Shown here piece by piece: positions 8,736-21,285 of a stretch of 64,000 bases of DNA. Origin of the DNA: Aeromicrobium marinum DSM 15272 (GTDB taxonomy: Bacteria > Actinomycetota > Actinomycetes > Propionibacteriales > Nocardioidaceae); assembly GCF_000160775.2 (NCBI RefSeq), contig NZ_CM001024.1:1228113-1292112 (forward strand). Direction: 5' to 3'. The notes beneath the pieces were generated by a model, which was given only the letters and a program-made list of their open reading frames with translations, made no database searches and was not told the DNA's origin. Numbering within the stretch: the first letter of the stretch is position 1; every line of letters begins with the position of its first letter. The position numbers and the translations under genes are program-made.

Positions 8736-10895
8736 GTGTCGTCTGTCCCCGCTGTCCTCGATTGGTCCGAGCTCGACGCACGCGCCGTCGACACCGCCCG
8801 TCTCCTGGCCGCGGACGCCGTGCAGAAGGTCGGCAACGGCCACCCCGGCACCGCCATGAGCCTGGCTCCCGCGGCCTACCTGCTCTACCAGAAGGTCATG
8901 CGCCACGACCCGGCCGATCCGCACTGGGCGGGACGTGACCGGTTCGTGCTGTCGTGCGGTCACTCCAGCCTCACCCAGTACGTGCAGCTGTACCTGGCCG
9001 GCTACCCGATGGGGCTGGACGACCTCAAGAGCCTGCGTACCTGGGGCGCCCAGACGCCCGGCCACCCCGAGGTGCACCACACCCCCGGCGTCGAGGTCAC
9101 CACCGGTCCCCTGGGCCAGGGCATCGCCAACGCGGTCGGCATGGCGATGGCCGCTCGCCGCGAACGCGGTCTGTACGACCCGGAGTCGCAGGAGAGCCCC
9201 TTCGACCACCGGGTCTACGTCATCGCCTCCGACGGCGACGTCCAGGAGGGCGTCTCGGGCGAGGCTGCCTCGTTGGCCGGCCACCAGCAGCTCGGCAACC
9301 TCACGGTGCTGTACGACGACAACAAGATCTCGATCGAGGACGACACCGACGTCGCCTTCAGCGAGGACGTCGCCGCCCGCCACGAGGCCTACGGCTGGCA
9401 CGTGCAGACCGTCGACTGGACCGGCGGCGCCGACGGCTACGCCGAGGACGTCCAGGCCCTCTGGGACGCCTACGCCGCAGCGGCCGCCGAGACCCACCGG
9501 CCGAGCCTGATCGTCCTGCGCACGATCATCGCGTGGCCGGCACCGAACGCCCAGAACACCGGCGGCTCGCACGGCTCGGCCCTCGGCGACGACGAGATCG
9601 CCGCCACCAAGGAGCTGCTCGGGTTCCCAGCGGACCGGTCGTTCGTCGTCGAGGACGACGTCATCGCGCACACCCGGTCGGCCCGCGACCGGGGCGCCGC
9701 GGCACACGCCGCGTGGGACGAGCAGTTCGGTGCCTGGCGGGCGGCGTCGCCCGAGCAGGCCGAGCTGTACGACCGGCTGACAGCCCGCCGGCTCCCCGAC
9801 GGCTGGACCGACGCCCTGCCCACGTACGAGGCGAGCGAGAAGGGCGTGGCCACCCGCGTCGCGTCCGGTGACGTGCTGAGTGCGCTGGCGCCGGTCCTGC
9901 CCGAGCTGTGGGGTGGCTCGGCCGACCTCGCCGGCTCCAACAACACCACCCCGAAGGGCCAGCCCTCGTTCCTGCCGCCCGAGCGGTCCACCGGCAAGTT
10001 CCAGGGCGACTGGTACGGCCGGGTCCTGCACTTCGGCATCCGCGAGCACGCGATGGGCTCGATCCTGAACGGCATCGCCCTGCACGGCCCGACCCGCCCC
10101 TACGGCGGCACCTTCCTGGTGTTCAGCGACTACATGCGGCCGGCCGTCCGGCTGGCCGCGCTCCAGCAGCTGCCGGTCACCTACGTCTGGACCCACGACT
10201 CCATCGGGCTCGGCGAGGACGGACCGACCCACCAGCCGGTCGAGCACCTGGCGTCGCTGCGAGCGATCCCCGGCCTCGACGTCGTGCGTCCCGCCGACGC
10301 CAACGAGACGGTCGCGGCCTGGCAGGCCGTCGTGGAGCAGACCGAGCGTCCGGCCGCCCTGGCCCTGAGCCGCCAGAACCTGCCGGTCTTCCCCCGCGGC
10401 GACGCCGACGGCGAGACGTGGGGCGATGCGTCCCTGACCGCCCGGGGCGCCTACGTGCTGCTGGACGCCGACGATCCCGATGTCGTGCTGGTCGCCACCG
10501 GGTCCGAGGTCCAGCTGGCCGTCGAGGCCCGCGGCCTGCTGGCCGCCGAGGGCGTCTCGGCCAGGGTGGTCTCGATGCCGTGCCGTGAGTGGTTCGAGCG
10601 GCAGGACGCGGGGTACCGCGACAGCGTGATCCCCCCGCAGGTCCGTGCACGCGTCGCCGTCGAGGCCGGGGTGTCCCTCGGCTGGCGCGACGTCGTGGGG
10701 GACGCCGGCCGCATCATCAGCCTCGAGCACTTCGGCGCCTCCGCCGACTTCGCCCGGCTCTACGACGAGTTCGGGATCACGGCGTCCGCAGTGGCGGCCG
10801 CCGCCCACGACTCCATCAGCGCCGCCCAGCACACCGGGGGCGTCCCGTTCTTCGCCCGACCCACCGCGCCTCTCGCGGAGCAAGGAGCACCATGA
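8736..10895 (+). CDS. tkt: Transketolase
   Basis: 719 residues, normal length, GTG start with AGGAG. It is a thiamine-diphosphate enzyme of the non-oxidative pentose phosphate pathway, moving two-carbon units between ketoses and aldoses. Visible features are the N-terminal [13 protein letters not shown] segment, the TPP motif [15 protein letters not shown] through [11 protein letters not shown] (~165-205), FGIREHAMG (~430) carrying the TPP-activating Glu region, and the C-terminal domain with [12 protein letters not shown]. It is the first gene of a six-gene operon in which every junction is overlapping or nearly so. The stop overlaps tal by ATGA. Confidence 0.96.
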   Translation: MSSVPAVLDWSELDARAVDTARLLAADAVQKVGNGHPGTAMSLAPAAYLLYQKVMRHDPADPHWAGRDRFVLSCGHSSLTQYVQLYLAGYPMGLDDLKSLRTWGAQTPGHPEVHHTPGVEVTTGPLGQGIANAVGMAMAARRERGLYDPESQESPFDHRVYVIASDGDVQEGVSGEAASLAGHQQLGNLTVLYDDNKISIEDDTDVAFSEDVAARHEAYGWHVQTVDWTGGADGYAEDVQALWDAYAAAAAETHRPSLIVLRTIIAWPAPNAQNTGGSHGSALGDDEIAATKELLGFPADRSFVVEDDVIAHTRSARDRGAAAHAAWDEQFGAWRAASPEQAELYDRLTARRLPDGWTDALPTYEASEKGVATRVASGDVLSALAPVLPELWGGSADLAGSNNTTPKGQPSFLPPERSTGKFQGDWYGRVLHFGIREHAMGSILNGIALHGPTRPYGGTFLVFSDYMRPAVRLAALQQLPVTYVWTHDSIGLGEDGPTHQPVEHLASLRAIPGLDVVRPADANETVAAWQAVVEQTERPAALALSRQNLPVFPRGDADGETWGDASLTARGAYVLLDADDPDVVLVATGSEVQLAVEARGLLAAEGVSARVVSMPCREWFERQDAGYRDSVIPPQVRARVAVEAGVSLGWRDVVGDAGRIISLEHFGASADFARLYDEFGITASAVAAAAHDSISAAQHTGGVPFFARPTAPLAEQGAP

Positions 10896-11974
10896 ACGCA
10901 CGAATGAAGGCCCTGTCCGACGCCGGCGTCTCGATCTGGCTCGACGACCTGTCGCGCGAGCGGCTGGCCTCCGGCAACCTGGCTCGACTCGTCGAGGAGC
11001 ACTGCGTGGTCGGCGTGACCACCAACCCGACCATCTTCGCCGCGGCACTGGCCGACGGTGAGCGCTACGCGGCACAGGTCGCCGAGCTGAAGGCGTCCGG
11101 TGCCTCGGTCGACGAGACCATCTTCGAGCTCACCACCACCGACGTGCAGCAGGCCTGCGACGTGCTGGCTCCGGTCCACGGGGCCACCGGCGGCGTGGAC
11201 GGCCGGGTCTCGATCGAGGTCGAGCCGGCCCTCGCGCGCGACAGCGAGGCGACCGTGGCGATGGCCCGCCGCCTGTGGGACCGCGTCGACCGGCCCAACC
11301 TGCTGATCAAGATCCCCGCCACCGAGGAGGGGCTGCCCGCGATCGCGGCGGCCATCGCCCAGGGCATCAGCGTGAACGTGACGCTGATCTTCTCCCTCGA
11401 CCGGTACCGCAAGGTCATGGACGCGTACCTCTACGGGCTGGAGCAGGCGGCGGCCGAGGGTCGCGACCTCTCGGGCATCCACTCGGTGGCGTCCTTCTTC
11501 GTCAGCCGCGTCGACAGCGACGTCGATCCGCAGCTGCCCGAGGGCAGTGAGCTGAGGGGCCGTGCGGCGCTCGCCAACGCCCGTCTCGCGTACGCCGCCT
11601 ACCAGGAGGTGTTCGGGGGCGAGCGGTTCGCCGCGCTCGCCGGAGCCAACCCGCAGCGTCCGCTGTGGGCCTCCACCGGCGTCAAGGACACCGCCTACCC
11701 CGACACGCTCTACGTCTCCGAGCTCGTCGTCGCGGACACCGTCAACACGATGCCCGAGAAGACCCTGCTCGCGTTCGCGGACCACGGCGAGGTCGAGGGC
11801 GACACCGTCAGCGGTCGGGCCGCGGAGGCTCGCGCCGTCATCGACGCCCTCGAGGCGGCCGACATCTCCTACGACGACGTCGTGCGCCGGCTCGAGACCG
11901 AGGGGCTGCAGAAGTTCGACGACTCCTGGGACGAGCTGGTCGAGACCGTCCGGGTCGCTCTCGAGAAGGCCTGA
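10892..11974 (+). CDS. tal: Transaldolase
   Basis: 360 residues from ATG 10892, which overlaps the tkt stop and has AGGAG before it. It transfers dihydroxyacetone units between sedoheptulose-7-phosphate and glyceraldehyde-3-phosphate. The Schiff-base lysine is Lys140 in [18 protein letters not shown] (~45) and the [12 protein letters not shown] strand (~170) match the long actinobacterial transaldolase class. The next gene begins 2 nt after its stop. Confidence 0.95.
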   Translation: MNARMKALSDAGVSIWLDDLSRERLASGNLARLVEEHCVVGVTTNPTIFAAALADGERYAAQVAELKASGASVDETIFELTTTDVQQACDVLAPVHGATGGVDGRVSIEVEPALARDSEATVAMARRLWDRVDRPNLLIKIPATEEGLPAIAAAIAQGISVNVTLIFSLDRYRKVMDAYLYGLEQAAAEGRDLSGIHSVASFFVSRVDSDVDPQLPEGSELRGRAALANARLAYAAYQEVFGGERFAALAGANPQRPLWASTGVKDTAYPDTLYVSELVVADTVNTMPEKTLLAFADHGEVEGDTVSGRAAEARAVIDALEAADISYDDVVRRLETEGLQKFDDSWDELVETVRVALEKA

Positions 11975-11976
11975 CC

Positions 11977-13545
11977 ATGGTCGCGTTCACCGCGCCGGTG
12001 CGCTCCTACGAGCGGGTCCTGCGCCGGTTGGTCGACGAGTCGTTCGCCTCCCGGCTGGGATCCCACGACGCGAGCCTCTGGGGGCGGCCCGCCGCCGAGG
12101 AGGCCGCCCGGCGACTGGGGTGGATCGATCTCGCCCGCACCTCGCGACCCCTGCTCCCCCGCATCGCGTCGCTGCGCACCGAGCTGCGGGACCACGGTCT
12201 CGACCACGTCGTGCTGTGCGGCATGGGCGGGTCGTCGCTCGCGCCCGAGGTGATCTGCCGGGCGGCCGGGGTCGAGCTCACCGTGGTCGACTCCTCGCAC
12301 CCCGACATGGTGCGCACGGCCCTGGCCGACCGGCTCGAGCGGGCGGTCGTGGTGGTGTCCAGCAAGTCCGGCGGCACGGTGGAGACCGACAGCGCCCGGC
12401 GAGCCTTCGAGGCCGCCTTCACCGACGCGGGTCTGGACCCCGCCCGCCACCTCGTGGTGGTCACCGATCCCGGTTCGCCGCTCGACGAGCAGGCGACGGC
12501 GGCCGGCTACCGCGTGTTCCGTGCCGACCCGAACGTCGGCGGCCGCTACTCGGCCCTGACCGCGTTCGGCCTCGTGCCGTGCGGGCTGGCCGGGGTGCCG
12601 CTCGCCGCTCTCCTGGAGGACGCGGCGTCGGTGCACGCCGAGTTCTTCGGTGACTCCGTGGAGAACCGGGCCCTGCGCCTGGGCACGCTCCTGGGGGTCG
12701 CCGCCGACAACGACGTCGAGAAGCTGGTCCTGCTCGACCACACCGGCGCCGGTCTGGGCGACTGGATCGAACAGCTCGTCGCGGAGTCCACCGGCAAGCG
12801 AGGTCGCGGCGTGCTGCCCGTGGTGGTCGCCGACGCCTCCGCCCCGGAGATCGCGACGCCCCTGCCCGACACCGTGACCGTGACCCTGGGCGACGCCGAC
12901 GGTCCGGTCGGCGCCTCGGGCTACGCCGCGTCGATCGACCTGCCGCTCGGCGCGCAGATGCTGCTGTGGGAGGTCGCGACGTCGGTCGCGGGCGAGATCC
13001 TGGGCATCAACCCGTTCGACCAGCCCGACGTCGAGAGCGCCAAGGCCGCGGCCCGTGGTCTGCTCGAGGGCTCCGCCGAGACGTCGACGGCGGACTTCAC
13101 CGACGAGCGCATCGAGGTCCACGGGTCGTCGACCGGTGACGTCGGGAGCGCCGTGGCCGAGCTGCTCGACCGGCTGGGCGACACCGACTACCTCGCCGTG
13201 CAGGTCTACCTCGACCGCTGGGAGCACGCCGACTTCGCCGCGGTCCGCGACCGTCTGGCCCGGCGCACGGGGCGACCCGTCACGTTCGGCTGGGGTCCAC
13301 GCTTCCTGCACTCCACCGGCCAGTACCACAAGGGCGGCACCCCCAACGGGGTCTTCCTGCAGATCACGGGCGAGCCGGTCGAGGACCTGCCGGTACCGGG
13401 GCGCGAGTTCACCTTCGGGTCGTTCCTGGCCTCACAGGCCGAGGGCGACGCCCAGGTCCTGCGCGGCCACGACCGGCCCGTCCTGCGCCTGCACCTGACA
13501 GACGTCCCGCGCGACCTCGACCGGCTGGCAGCGATCCTCGCGTGA
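11977..13545 (+). CDS. pgi: Glucose-6-phosphate isomerase (actinobacterial PPP-operon type)
   Basis: 522 residues from ATG 11977. It carries SIS-type sugar-phosphate-binding signatures: [11 protein letters not shown] (~75) and [11 protein letters not shown] (~125). A C-terminal half with [19 protein letters not shown] (~440) holds the likely catalytic Lys/His/Gln cluster. It is clearly divergent from the classical ~550-residue Pgi and matches the variant that sits between tal and zwf in many actinobacterial pentose-phosphate operons. It should interconvert glucose-6-phosphate and fructose-6-phosphate, closing a hexose-phosphate cycle with the neighbouring enzymes. Whether a second, classical pgi exists in this genome cannot be seen. 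Confidence 0.86.
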   Translation: MVAFTAPVRSYERVLRRLVDESFASRLGSHDASLWGRPAAEEAARRLGWIDLARTSRPLLPRIASLRTELRDHGLDHVVLCGMGGSSLAPEVICRAAGVELTVVDSSHPDMVRTALADRLERAVVVVSSKSGGTVETDSARRAFEAAFTDAGLDPARHLVVVTDPGSPLDEQATAAGYRVFRADPNVGGRYSALTAFGLVPCGLAGVPLAALLEDAASVHAEFFGDSVENRALRLGTLLGVAADNDVEKLVLLDHTGAGLGDWIEQLVAESTGKRGRGVLPVVVADASAPEIATPLPDTVTVTLGDADGPVGASGYAASIDLPLGAQMLLWEVATSVAGEILGINPFDQPDVESAKAAARGLLEGSAETSTADFTDERIEVHGSSTGDVGSAVAELLDRLGDTDYLAVQVYLDRWEHADFAAVRDRLARRTGRPVTFGWGPRFLHSTGQYHKGGTPNGVFLQITGEPVEDLPVPGREFTFGSFLASQAEGDAQVLRGHDRPVLRLHLTDVPRDLDRLAAILA

Positions 13546-15059
13546 CGGCCAACCCCCTGCGCGACCCGCGCGACCGCCGGCTCCCCCGCATCGCCGGGCC
13601 CTGCAGCCTGGTCATGTTCGGCATCACCGGGGACCTCGCGCAGCGCAAGCTGCTGCCCGCCGTGTACGACCTGGCCAACCGGGGCCTGCTGCCGCCCGGG
13701 TTCGCGCTCGTCGGGTTCGCCCGGCGGGACATCGGCACCGACGGTTTCGCCGAGACCTTCCGGGAGGCGGCCCGGGCCGGAGCGCGCACCCCGTGGCGGG
13801 AGAGCGTCTGGCGCCAGCTGGCCGACGGCCTGCGGTTCGTCCCCGGCGAGTTCGACGACGACGCCTCGTGGGAGGAGCTGGGAGCCACGATCGCCGAGCT
13901 CGACGAGCAGCAGGGCACGGGCGGCAACCACGCGTTCTACCTGTCGATCCCACCGGGGCTCTTCCCGACGGTCGTGGCCGCCCTGGACCGGCACGGACTG
14001 GCGCACTCCGACACCGGGTGGCGCCGGGTCGTCATCGAGAAGCCTTTCGGCCACGACCTCGCCTCGGCCCAGGAACTCAACGAGCTGGTCGGCGGGGTCT
14101 TCGACAGCGAGAGCATCTTCCGGATCGACCACTACCTCGGCAAGGAGACGGTGCAGAACATCTTGGCGTTCCGGTTCGCCAACGGCATGTTCGAGCCGGT
14201 CTGGAACAACCACTACGTCGACCACGTGCAGATCACCATGGCCGAGGACATGGGCATCGGCAGCCGTGCCGGCTACTACGACGACATCGGCGCGGCCCGC
14301 GACGTGATCCAGAACCACCTGCTGCAGCTGCTGGCGCTCGTGGCCATGGAGGAGCCGATCTCGTTCACCGCCGACGCCCTGCGCACCGAGAAGCAGAAGA
14401 TCCTCGCCGTGGCCCGCACCCCGGACCGGATGGACCTCCACACCGCGCAGGCGCAGTACGTGGCGGGCTGGGCCGGTGGGGTTCCCGTCCCCGGCTACCT
14501 GGAGGAGGACGGCGTCCCCGACGACTCGCGGGCCGAGACCTACGCCGCGATGCGCATCGACGTGGAGACCCGCCGGTGGGCCGGCGTGCCGTTCTACCTG
14601 CGCACCGGCAAACGACTCGGACGACGCGTCACCGAGGTCGCCGTGGTCTTCAAGCGAGCGGCGGCGACCCCCTTCGGGTCCGGCGAGACCGAGGACCTCG
14701 GCCAGAACGCGCTCGTCATGCGCATCCAGCCCGACGAGGGTGTCACCCTGCGGTTCGGCGCCAAGGTGCCCGGCACCCAGATGGAGATCCGGGACGTGAA
14801 CATGGACTTCGCCTACGGCGGGTCGTTCGTCGAGAGCAGTCCCGAGGCCTACGAACGCCTCATCCTGGACGTGCTGCTCGGCGACCCGCCCCTCTTCCCG
14901 CGGCACGAGGAGGTCGAGATGGCGTGGCGGATCCTCGACCCCGTCATCGCGCACTGGAAGGACCGCGAGGACATCGACACCTACCCGGCCGGCACCTGGG
15001 GCCCGCCCTCGGCCGACGAGATGCTCGCCGTCGACGGACGCACCTGGCGGAGGCCCTGA
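13542..15059 (+). CDS. zwf: Glucose-6-phosphate 1-dehydrogenase
   Basis: 505 residues from a GTG that overlaps the pgi stop as GTGA. It oxidises glucose-6-phosphate to 6-phosphogluconolactone with NAD(P)+. The nucleotide-binding motif is [15 protein letters not shown] (~25-40). The substrate-binding signature [13 protein letters not shown] (~195-207) contains the catalytic His and Lys. EKPFGHDL precedes it as expected. The gene is followed by opcA, the actinobacterial assembly factor needed for full activity of this enzyme in related bacteria. Confidence 0.96.
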   Translation: MTANPLRDPRDRRLPRIAGPCSLVMFGITGDLAQRKLLPAVYDLANRGLLPPGFALVGFARRDIGTDGFAETFREAARAGARTPWRESVWRQLADGLRFVPGEFDDDASWEELGATIAELDEQQGTGGNHAFYLSIPPGLFPTVVAALDRHGLAHSDTGWRRVVIEKPFGHDLASAQELNELVGGVFDSESIFRIDHYLGKETVQNILAFRFANGMFEPVWNNHYVDHVQITMAEDMGIGSRAGYYDDIGAARDVIQNHLLQLLALVAMEEPISFTADALRTEKQKILAVARTPDRMDLHTAQAQYVAGWAGGVPVPGYLEEDGVPDDSRAETYAAMRIDVETRRWAGVPFYLRTGKRLGRRVTEVAVVFKRAAATPFGSGETEDLGQNALVMRIQPDEGVTLRFGAKVPGTQMEIRDVNMDFAYGGSFVESSPEAYERLILDVLLGDPPLFPRHEEVEMAWRILDPVIAHWKDREDIDTYPAGTWGPPSADEMLAVDGRTWRRP

Positions 15060-15955
15060 TGGAGATCACGCTCGAGCAGACCGATGCCGCCGAGATCGCC
15101 AAGGCCCTCGTGCGCGCCCGGGTGGCAGCCGGCAGCCCCGCGATGGACATGGTGCTCACGCTGCTGGTCGTCACCGACGAGGAGTACGTCGCCGGCGCCC
15201 TCAAGGCGGCCACGGAGGTGGCCCGCGAGCACCCGGCGCGCGTCATCGGCGTGATCCTCGGCGACGGTCGCGGTGCACCTCGCCTGGACGCCACGGTGCG
15301 GGTGGGCGAGAGTGCGTCCGGTGAGTCCCTGCTGCTGCGCATGTCGGGCCCGCTGACCCAGCACGCCGAGTCGGTCGCGCTGCCGCTGCTGCTCCCGGAC
15401 TCCCCCGTCGTCGTGTGGTGGCCGAGCCGGGCGCCCGTCCGGCCGGCGGAGGACCCGATCGGCCGACTGGCGCGCCGCCGGCTCACCGACGCGGAGTCGA
15501 CCGGTTCTCCCGTGCGGGCGCTGAGGGCCACCACCTACACCCCGGGCGACACCGACCTGTCCTGGACGCGTCTCACGCCGTGGCGTGCTCTGCTCGCCGC
15601 CGCCGTCGACCAGTCCCCGGCCGGGGTCACCGGAGGTGAGGTGACGGCCCACGGGTCCAACCCGGTGGCCGCCCTGCTGATCGCCTGGTTGGAGCTGCGC
15701 CTCGGGGTCCCGGTACGACGACGACCGACCACGGACGAGCAGATCACCTCCGTCGTGCTGCAGACCGAGGCGGGCGACATCCGGATCGAGCGTCTGGACG
15801 CGTCGTCGGGCGAGTTCAGCGTCCCGGGGTCCCGTTCGCGACAGGTGCCCCTGGCGGCACGGGGACTCGCCGAGCTGCTCGCCGAGGACCTGCGCCGGCT
15901 CGACGCCGACGAGGTGTACGCCGAGACGCTCGCCCACCTGCAGGCGTCGTCGTGA
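15059..15955 (+). CDS. opcA: Glucose-6-phosphate dehydrogenase assembly protein
   Basis: 298 residues. The ATG at 15059 shares bases with the zwf stop (TGATG). OpcA-family features are seen: an N-terminal segment beginning [18 protein letters not shown], the PDSPVVVWWPSRAP core (~115-130) and the DLSWTRLTPWRALLAAAVD block (~165-183). It is a non-enzymatic protein known from actinobacteria to promote assembly or redox control of Zwf. The adjacency and overlap with zwf and pgl support that role here. Confidence 0.92.
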   Translation: MEITLEQTDAAEIAKALVRARVAAGSPAMDMVLTLLVVTDEEYVAGALKAATEVAREHPARVIGVILGDGRGAPRLDATVRVGESASGESLLLRMSGPLTQHAESVALPLLLPDSPVVVWWPSRAPVRPAEDPIGRLARRRLTDAESTGSPVRALRATTYTPGDTDLSWTRLTPWRALLAAAVDQSPAGVTGGEVTAHGSNPVAALLIAWLELRLGVPVRRRPTTDEQITSVVLQTEAGDIRIERLDASSGEFSVPGSRSRQVPLAARGLAELLAEDLRRLDADEVYAETLAHLQASS

Positions 15956-16623
15956 CGTCGCTCGCCGAGCGGATCGCCCGCCGCCTGGAGCAACGGCTCG
16001 TCGACATCCAGGCGACCGGCCGCAGGCCCCGGGTCGCCCTGACCGGGGGCACGATCGCCGTGGCCGCGTACCGCGAGCTGTCGGCCGCCGGCGTCGACTG
16101 GTCGGACGTCGACTTCTGGTGGGGTGACGAGCGCTTCGTGCCCGACGGCCACACCGACCGCAACGACCAGCAGGCACGCGACGCCTTCCTGGACCGCCTC
16201 GGCGTCCCGGCCGCGCACGTCCACGCCTTCGGCGCGCACGACTGCGCCTGGTCGGCCCGGGAAGCGGCTGACGCATATGCCGCCACCCTGCCTGCCTCCG
16301 GTTTCGACCTCGTGCTGCTGGGCCTGGGGCCCGACGGTCACGTGGCGTCGCTGTTCCCCGGCTTCCCCCAGCTGCACGAGACCGAGCGGCCGGTCGCCGA
16401 GGTGTTCGACTCCCCGAAGCCCCCGCCGGTGCGACTCACGCTGACGTTCCCGACGCTCAACGACACCGAGGCCGTGTGGTTCCTCGTGTCGGGTGCGGAG
16501 AAGGCAGCGGCCGTGGCACGCGCTCGTGCCGACGACGGGACGGTCGACGAGACGCCCGCCCGCGGCGTCCGTGGACGCGGCGAGACGCTCTGGCTCACCG
16601 ACGACGAGGCGTCAGCAGGCTAG
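15952..16623 (+). CDS. pgl: 6-phosphogluconolactonase
   Basis: 223 residues from a GTG overlapping the opcA stop (GTGA). It hydrolyses 6-phosphogluconolactone. NagB/RpiA-like motifs are present: the ALTGGTIAVAAYREL strand-loop (~25-40), DFWWGDERFVP (~55-65) and LLGLGPDGHVASLFPG (~120-135) with the catalytic His. It is the last gene of the tkt-to-pgl operon. Its TAG overlaps the convergent rbpA stop through a shared CTAG, and no room is left for a separate terminator. Confidence 0.94.
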   Translation: MTSLAERIARRLEQRLVDIQATGRRPRVALTGGTIAVAAYRELSAAGVDWSDVDFWWGDERFVPDGHTDRNDQQARDAFLDRLGVPAAHVHAFGAHDCAWSAREAADAYAATLPASGFDLVLLGLGPDGHVASLFPGFPQLHETERPVAEVFDSPKPPPVRLTLTFPTLNDTEAVWFLVSGAEKAAAVARARADDGTVDETPARGVRGRGETLWLTDDEASAG

Positions 16624-16973
16624 AAGATGACCTCGCCGGACTTGCGACGCGACCGCAGCAGGTCGATCGCCTCGGCGAGGATCTGCTGCGCCTCGTCGTC
16701 GCTGCGACGTTCCTTCACGTAGGCCAGGTGCGTCTTGTACGGCTCGGTCTTCGGCGCCGTGGGCCGGTTGTCGCTGTCGGGGCTGGCCGGCATGCCGCAG
16801 CGCGGACAGTCCCAGGTCTCCGGCACCTCGGCCTCGACCGAGAAGTTCAGCACCGTCTCGTGGTCGTGGATGCAGAAGTAGACGACGCGCTGACGGGGTG
16901 CGGCCTCGCCGCGCTCGGCCTCGCCCATGGGGCCCGAGCCGATCCGGCTGCCGCGGATGGCGCCTGCTGCCAT
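16620..16973 (-). CDS. rbpA: RNA polymerase-binding protein RbpA
   Basis: 117 residues from ATG 16973, whose A is the last base of the secG TAA (TAATG). RbpA binds principal sigma factors and stabilises open promoter complexes in actinobacteria. The N-terminal tail MAAGAIRGSRIGSGPMG is the diagnostic sigma/promoter-contacting segment. The central domain has CIHDHE and CPRC, matching the zinc-type ligands of Streptomyces RbpA. The C-terminal helix has DEAQQILAEAIDLLRSRR. Being the last gene of gap-pgk-tpiA-secG-rbpA may tie its expression to glycolytic growth status. Confidence 0.94.
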   Translation of the reverse strand: MAAGAIRGSRIGSGPMGEAERGEAAPRQRVVYFCIHDHETVLNFSVEAEVPETWDCPRCGMPASPDSDNRPTAPKTEPYKTHLAYVKERRSDDEAQQILAEAIDLLRSRRKSGEVIF

Positions 16974-17209
16974 TAGTTGCTCACCTTCAACAACAGGCCG
17001 AGGGCGATCACCGACACGGCCCACACGACGGCGATGCCGACGGTGATCCGGTCGAGGTTGCGCTCGGCGACCGATGAACCCCCGAGAGAACTGGAGACGC
17101 CGCCACCGAACATGTCGGACAGGCCGCCCCCACGACCCTTGTGCATCAGCACGAGGACGATCAGCAGCAGGCTGCTGAGCGTCAGGACGATCGAGAAGAT
17201 CAGGATCAC
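16973..17209 (-). CDS. secG: Preprotein translocase subunit SecG
   Basis: 78 residues from a GTG (reading MILIFSI) with GAGGAAAG upstream. Two membrane helices flank a glycine-rich loop: TLSSLLLIVLVLMHKGRGGG, then LSDMFGGGV...GSSVAERNLDR, then the second helix ending LGLLLKVSN. It is an accessory subunit of the SecYEG channel. Placement after tpiA is the conserved actinobacterial arrangement, and rbpA overlaps its stop. Confidence 0.94.
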   Translation of the reverse strand: MILIFSIVLTLSSLLLIVLVLMHKGRGGGLSDMFGGGVSSSLGGSSVAERNLDRITVGIAVVWAVSVIALGLLLKVSN

Positions 17210-17222
17210 GGTGGGGCTTTCC

Positions 17223-18014
17223 TCAGGAGACGGGGGGCAGGGCGTAGAACCGGGCGATCCCGGCGAACTCCTCCGCCTGGAGGCTGGCCCCGCCGACCAA
17301 GGCGCCGTCGACGTCGGACTTCGCCATGATCGCCGCGACGTTCGCCGCTTTCACCGATCCGCCGTACAGGATACGCACCGCAGCGGCGGCCTCCGACGAG
17401 AAGGTCTCCGCGACACGTCCCCGGATGGCCTCGCAGACCTCCTGCGCGTCCTCGGGGGTGGCCACCTCACCGGTGCCGATCGCCCACACCGGCTCGTACG
17501 CGATGACCAGGCCGGCGACCTGCTCGGGGGTGAATCCCGCGAGGGATCCGTCGACCTGGGCCAGCGTGTGCGCGACGTGCTCGCCCGCTCGGCGGACCTC
17601 CAGGCCCTCCCCGACACAGACGATCGGCGTGATGCCGGCCGCCAGGGCCCGCCCGGCCTTGGTGTTGACGACCTGATCGGACTCGTCGTGGTGCTCGCGG
17701 CGCTCGGAGTGCCCCACGACCACGTAGCCGCATCCCAGCTTGGCCAGCATGGCAGCGGAGATCTCGCCGGTGTAGGCGCCGCCGTCGTGCTCGGAGACGT
17801 CCTGGGCGCCGTAGCCGAGCCCCAGGTGGTCGCCGTCCACGAGGGTCTGCACGCTGCGCAGGTCGGTGAACGGCGGGATCACGACGACCTCGGCCCGCGC
17901 GAAGTCGTGCTTCTTGTCCTGCAGGGTCCACGCCAGCTTCTGGACCAGGACCACGGCCTCCTGGTGGTTCAGGTTGCTCTTCCAGTTGCCGGCCATCAGC
18001 GGGGTGCGGGTCAT
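17223..18014 (-). CDS. tpiA: Triosephosphate isomerase
   Basis: 263 residues. The ATG overlaps the pgk stop (ATGA). It interconverts dihydroxyacetone phosphate and glyceraldehyde-3-phosphate. Active-site segments are MAGNWKSN with the substrate Lys (~12), VVGHSERRE with the electrophilic His (~100) and [11 protein letters not shown] with the catalytic Glu (~173). The phosphate-loop YGGSVKAAN is also present. It is co-transcribed with gap and pgk. Confidence 0.96.
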   Translation of the reverse strand: MTRTPLMAGNWKSNLNHQEAVVLVQKLAWTLQDKKHDFARAEVVVIPPFTDLRSVQTLVDGDHLGLGYGAQDVSEHDGGAYTGEISAAMLAKLGCGYVVVGHSERREHHDESDQVVNTKAGRALAAGITPIVCVGEGLEVRRAGEHVAHTLAQVDGSLAGFTPEQVAGLVIAYEPVWAIGTGEVATPEDAQEVCEAIRGRVAETFSSEAAAAVRILYGGSVKAANVAAIMAKSDVDGALVGGASLQAEEFAGIARFYALPPVS

Positions 18015-19207
18015 GAGACGTCCTCCAGGATGGACAGGCCGGGGAGCGTGGCGCCCTCGAGGTACTCCAGGCTCGCTCCACCGCCCGTCGAGATGTGACC
18101 GAACTGGTCGTCGGTGAAGCCCAGCGCCCGTACGGCGGCGGCGGAGTCTCCGCCGCCCACGACCGACAGGCCGTCGGTCCGGGTGAGGGCGTCCGCCACG
18201 GCACGGGTGCCGTCGGCGAACGCGGGGAACTCGAACACGCCCATGGGCCCGTTCCAGAACACCGTGCGGGCGCTGGTGATGATCTGCGCGAACCGGGCGG
18301 CCGAGTCCGGCCCGATGTCCAGCCCCATCTGGTCGGACGGGATCGAGCCGGCGTCCACGACGGTGGCCGGCGCGTCGGCCGCGAAGGCCGGCGCCACGAC
18401 GATGTCGGTGGGCAGGACCAGCTCGACACCCTGGGCGGCGGCCCGGTCGAGGTAGCCCCGGGCGATGTCGACCTGGTCGGTCTCCAGCAGGGACGACCCC
18501 ACGTCGTGCCCCTGTGCGGCCAGGAAGGTGAAGACCATGCCCCCGCCGATCAGCAGCGTGTCGGCCTTGTCGAGGAGATGGTCGATGACGCCGAGCTTGT
18601 CGGAGACCTTCGAGCCTCCGAGCACCACCACGTAGGGCCGTTCGGGCGTCGAGGTGAGGCGCTGCAGGACCTCCACCTCGGTCTGCACCAGACCGCCGAC
18701 GGCGGCGGGCAGCCGGGACGCGACGTCGTACACACTCGCCTGCTTGCGGTGCACGACGCCGAAACCGTCGGAGACGAACAGGTCGGCCAGCGCCGCCAGC
18801 TCGTCGGCGAAGGCCCCGCGCACGGCATCGTCCTTCGAGGTCTCGCCGGCGTTGAACCGCACGTTCTCGAGCACCACCAGCTCGCCGTCGGACAGCTCGG
18901 CGCTGGCCCGCTGGGCCTCCCGCCCGACGGTGTCGGCCGCGAAACCGACCGGTCGTCCGAGCAGCTCGGACAGGCGGTCGGCCACGGGCCGCAGCGAGTG
19001 GGCCGGGTCGGGTTCGCCCTTCGGCCGGCCCAGGTGGGCCGTGACCAGGACACGGGCGCCCGCGTCGAGGAGAGTCTGCAGCGTCGGCAGACTCGCCCGG
19101 ATCCGGCCGTCGTCGGTGATCGTCGACCCGTCGAGCGGGACGTTCAGGTCGCTGCGGACCAGCACGCGTCGTCCGCGCAGGTCACCGAGGTCGTGGAGCG
19201 TCTTCAC
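18011..19207 (-). CDS. pgk: Phosphoglycerate kinase
   Basis: 398 residues from a GTG, 18 nt after the gap stop. It transfers phosphate from 1,3-bisphosphoglycerate to ADP. Motifs are [10 protein letters not shown] (~18-27), [11 protein letters not shown] (~58-68), [10 protein letters not shown] (~115) and the C-terminal [13 protein letters not shown] (~365). No strong ribosome-binding site is visible, so translation may depend on coupling to gap. Confidence 0.96.
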   Translation of the reverse strand: MKTLHDLGDLRGRRVLVRSDLNVPLDGSTITDDGRIRASLPTLQTLLDAGARVLVTAHLGRPKGEPDPAHSLRPVADRLSELLGRPVGFAADTVGREAQRASAELSDGELVVLENVRFNAGETSKDDAVRGAFADELAALADLFVSDGFGVVHRKQASVYDVASRLPAAVGGLVQTEVEVLQRLTSTPERPYVVVLGGSKVSDKLGVIDHLLDKADTLLIGGGMVFTFLAAQGHDVGSSLLETDQVDIARGYLDRAAAQGVELVLPTDIVVAPAFAADAPATVVDAGSIPSDQMGLDIGPDSAARFAQIITSARTVFWNGPMGVFEFPAFADGTRAVADALTRTDGLSVVGGGDSAAAVRALGFTDDQFGHISTGGGASLEYLEGATLPGLSILEDVS

Positions 19208-19225
19208 CGGCGGGACCGACGCTGC

Positions 19226-20269
<1,044 letters not shown>

Positions 20270-20294
20270 ACGAAGCGGCCGCGCTACCGGCGAG

Positions 20295-21272
20295 TCAGTC
20301 CTCGTCGGCGTCGTCCAGGCCGGCCTCGGTGCCGGGCACGCCCAGCTCCTCGGCGCGCTTGTCGGCCATGGCGAGCAACCGGCGGATGCGTCCCGCGATG
20401 GCGTCCTTGGTGAGCACCGGCTCGTGCAGCTGACCGAGCTCCTCCAGGCTCGCCTGGCGGTGCTCGACGCGCAACGAGCCGGCGAGCCGCAGGTGGTCGG
20501 GGACGTCGTCGCCCAGGAGCTCGAGGGCACGCTGCGCGCGGGCGCCCGCGGCGACAGCCGCGCGGGCCGAGCGTCGCAGGTTGGCGTCGTCGAAGTTGGC
20601 CAGGCGGTTGGCCGTGGCCCGCACCTCACGGCGCATCCGGCGCTCCTCCCAGGCCAGCAGCGCCTCGTGGGCGCCGAGGCGGGTCAGCAGGGCACCGATG
20701 GCCTCGCCGTCGCGGATGACCACGCGGTCGAGGCCACGGACCTCCTTGGCCTTGGCGACGATGCCCAGCCGGCGGGCCGCACCCACCAGCGCGAGAGCGG
20801 CCTCGGTGCCGGGACAGCTGATCTCCAGCGACGACGACCGGCCCGGTTCGGTGAGCGAGCCGTGGGCCAGGAACGCGCCTCTCCACGCCGCCACGGCGTC
20901 GCAGGACGCTCCGGAGACGACCTGCGGCGGGAGCCCGCGGACCGGGCGACCGCTGGCGTCGACGAGCCCGGTCTGGCGGGCGAGGGTGTCGCCGTCCTTG
21001 GCGACCCGGACGACGTAGTGGGTCTGCTTGCGCAGGCCGGCCGGCTGCATCACCAGCACCTCGCACGGGTGCCCGTACAGCTCGGCGATGTCCTTGCGGA
21101 GCCGGCGCGCGGCCGCACCGGTGTCGAGCTCGGCCTCGACCACGATCCGCCCCGCCACCAGGTGCAGGCCACCGGCGAAGCGCAGGATCGTGGCGACCTC
21201 CGCCTTGCGGCAGCACGCCTTGGTGACGGTGGTGGCCGCCAGCTCGGACTTCACCTGTGCCGTCATCGCCAT
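20295..21272 (-). CDS. whiA: Sporulation/cell-division regulator WhiA
   Basis: 325 residues from ATG 21272 ([12 protein letters not shown]). It is a DNA-binding regulator with an N-terminal LAGLIDADG-homing-endonuclease-like domain (residues ~1-220; [14 protein letters not shown] and the [12 protein letters not shown] segment) and a C-terminal helix-turn-helix ([20 protein letters not shown]...[11 protein letters not shown], ~245-290). In Streptomyces it acts with WhiB in developmental cell division; it is conserved in non-sporulating relatives. TAGAGT lies 7 nt before the ATG and overlaps the yvcK stop codon, so whiA can be made from its own leaderless message. Confidence 0.95.
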   Translation of the reverse strand: MAMTAQVKSELAATTVTKACCRKAEVATILRFAGGLHLVAGRIVVEAELDTGAAARRLRKDIAELYGHPCEVLVMQPAGLRKQTHYVVRVAKDGDTLARQTGLVDASGRPVRGLPPQVVSGASCDAVAAWRGAFLAHGSLTEPGRSSSLEISCPGTEAALALVGAARRLGIVAKAKEVRGLDRVVIRDGEAIGALLTRLGAHEALLAWEERRMRREVRATANRLANFDDANLRRSARAAVAAGARAQRALELLGDDVPDHLRLAGSLRVEHRQASLEELGQLHEPVLTKDAIAGRIRRLLAMADKRAEELGVPGTEAGLDDADED

Positions 21273-21279
21273 GACGGCC

Positions 21280-21285
21280 ACTCTA
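21280..21285 (-). promoter_or_regulatory. whiA -10 element containing the yvcK stop codon
   Basis: TAGAGT on the minus strand. Its TAG is the yvcK termination codon, and seven bases separate the hexamer from the whiA ATG. Confidence 0.55.
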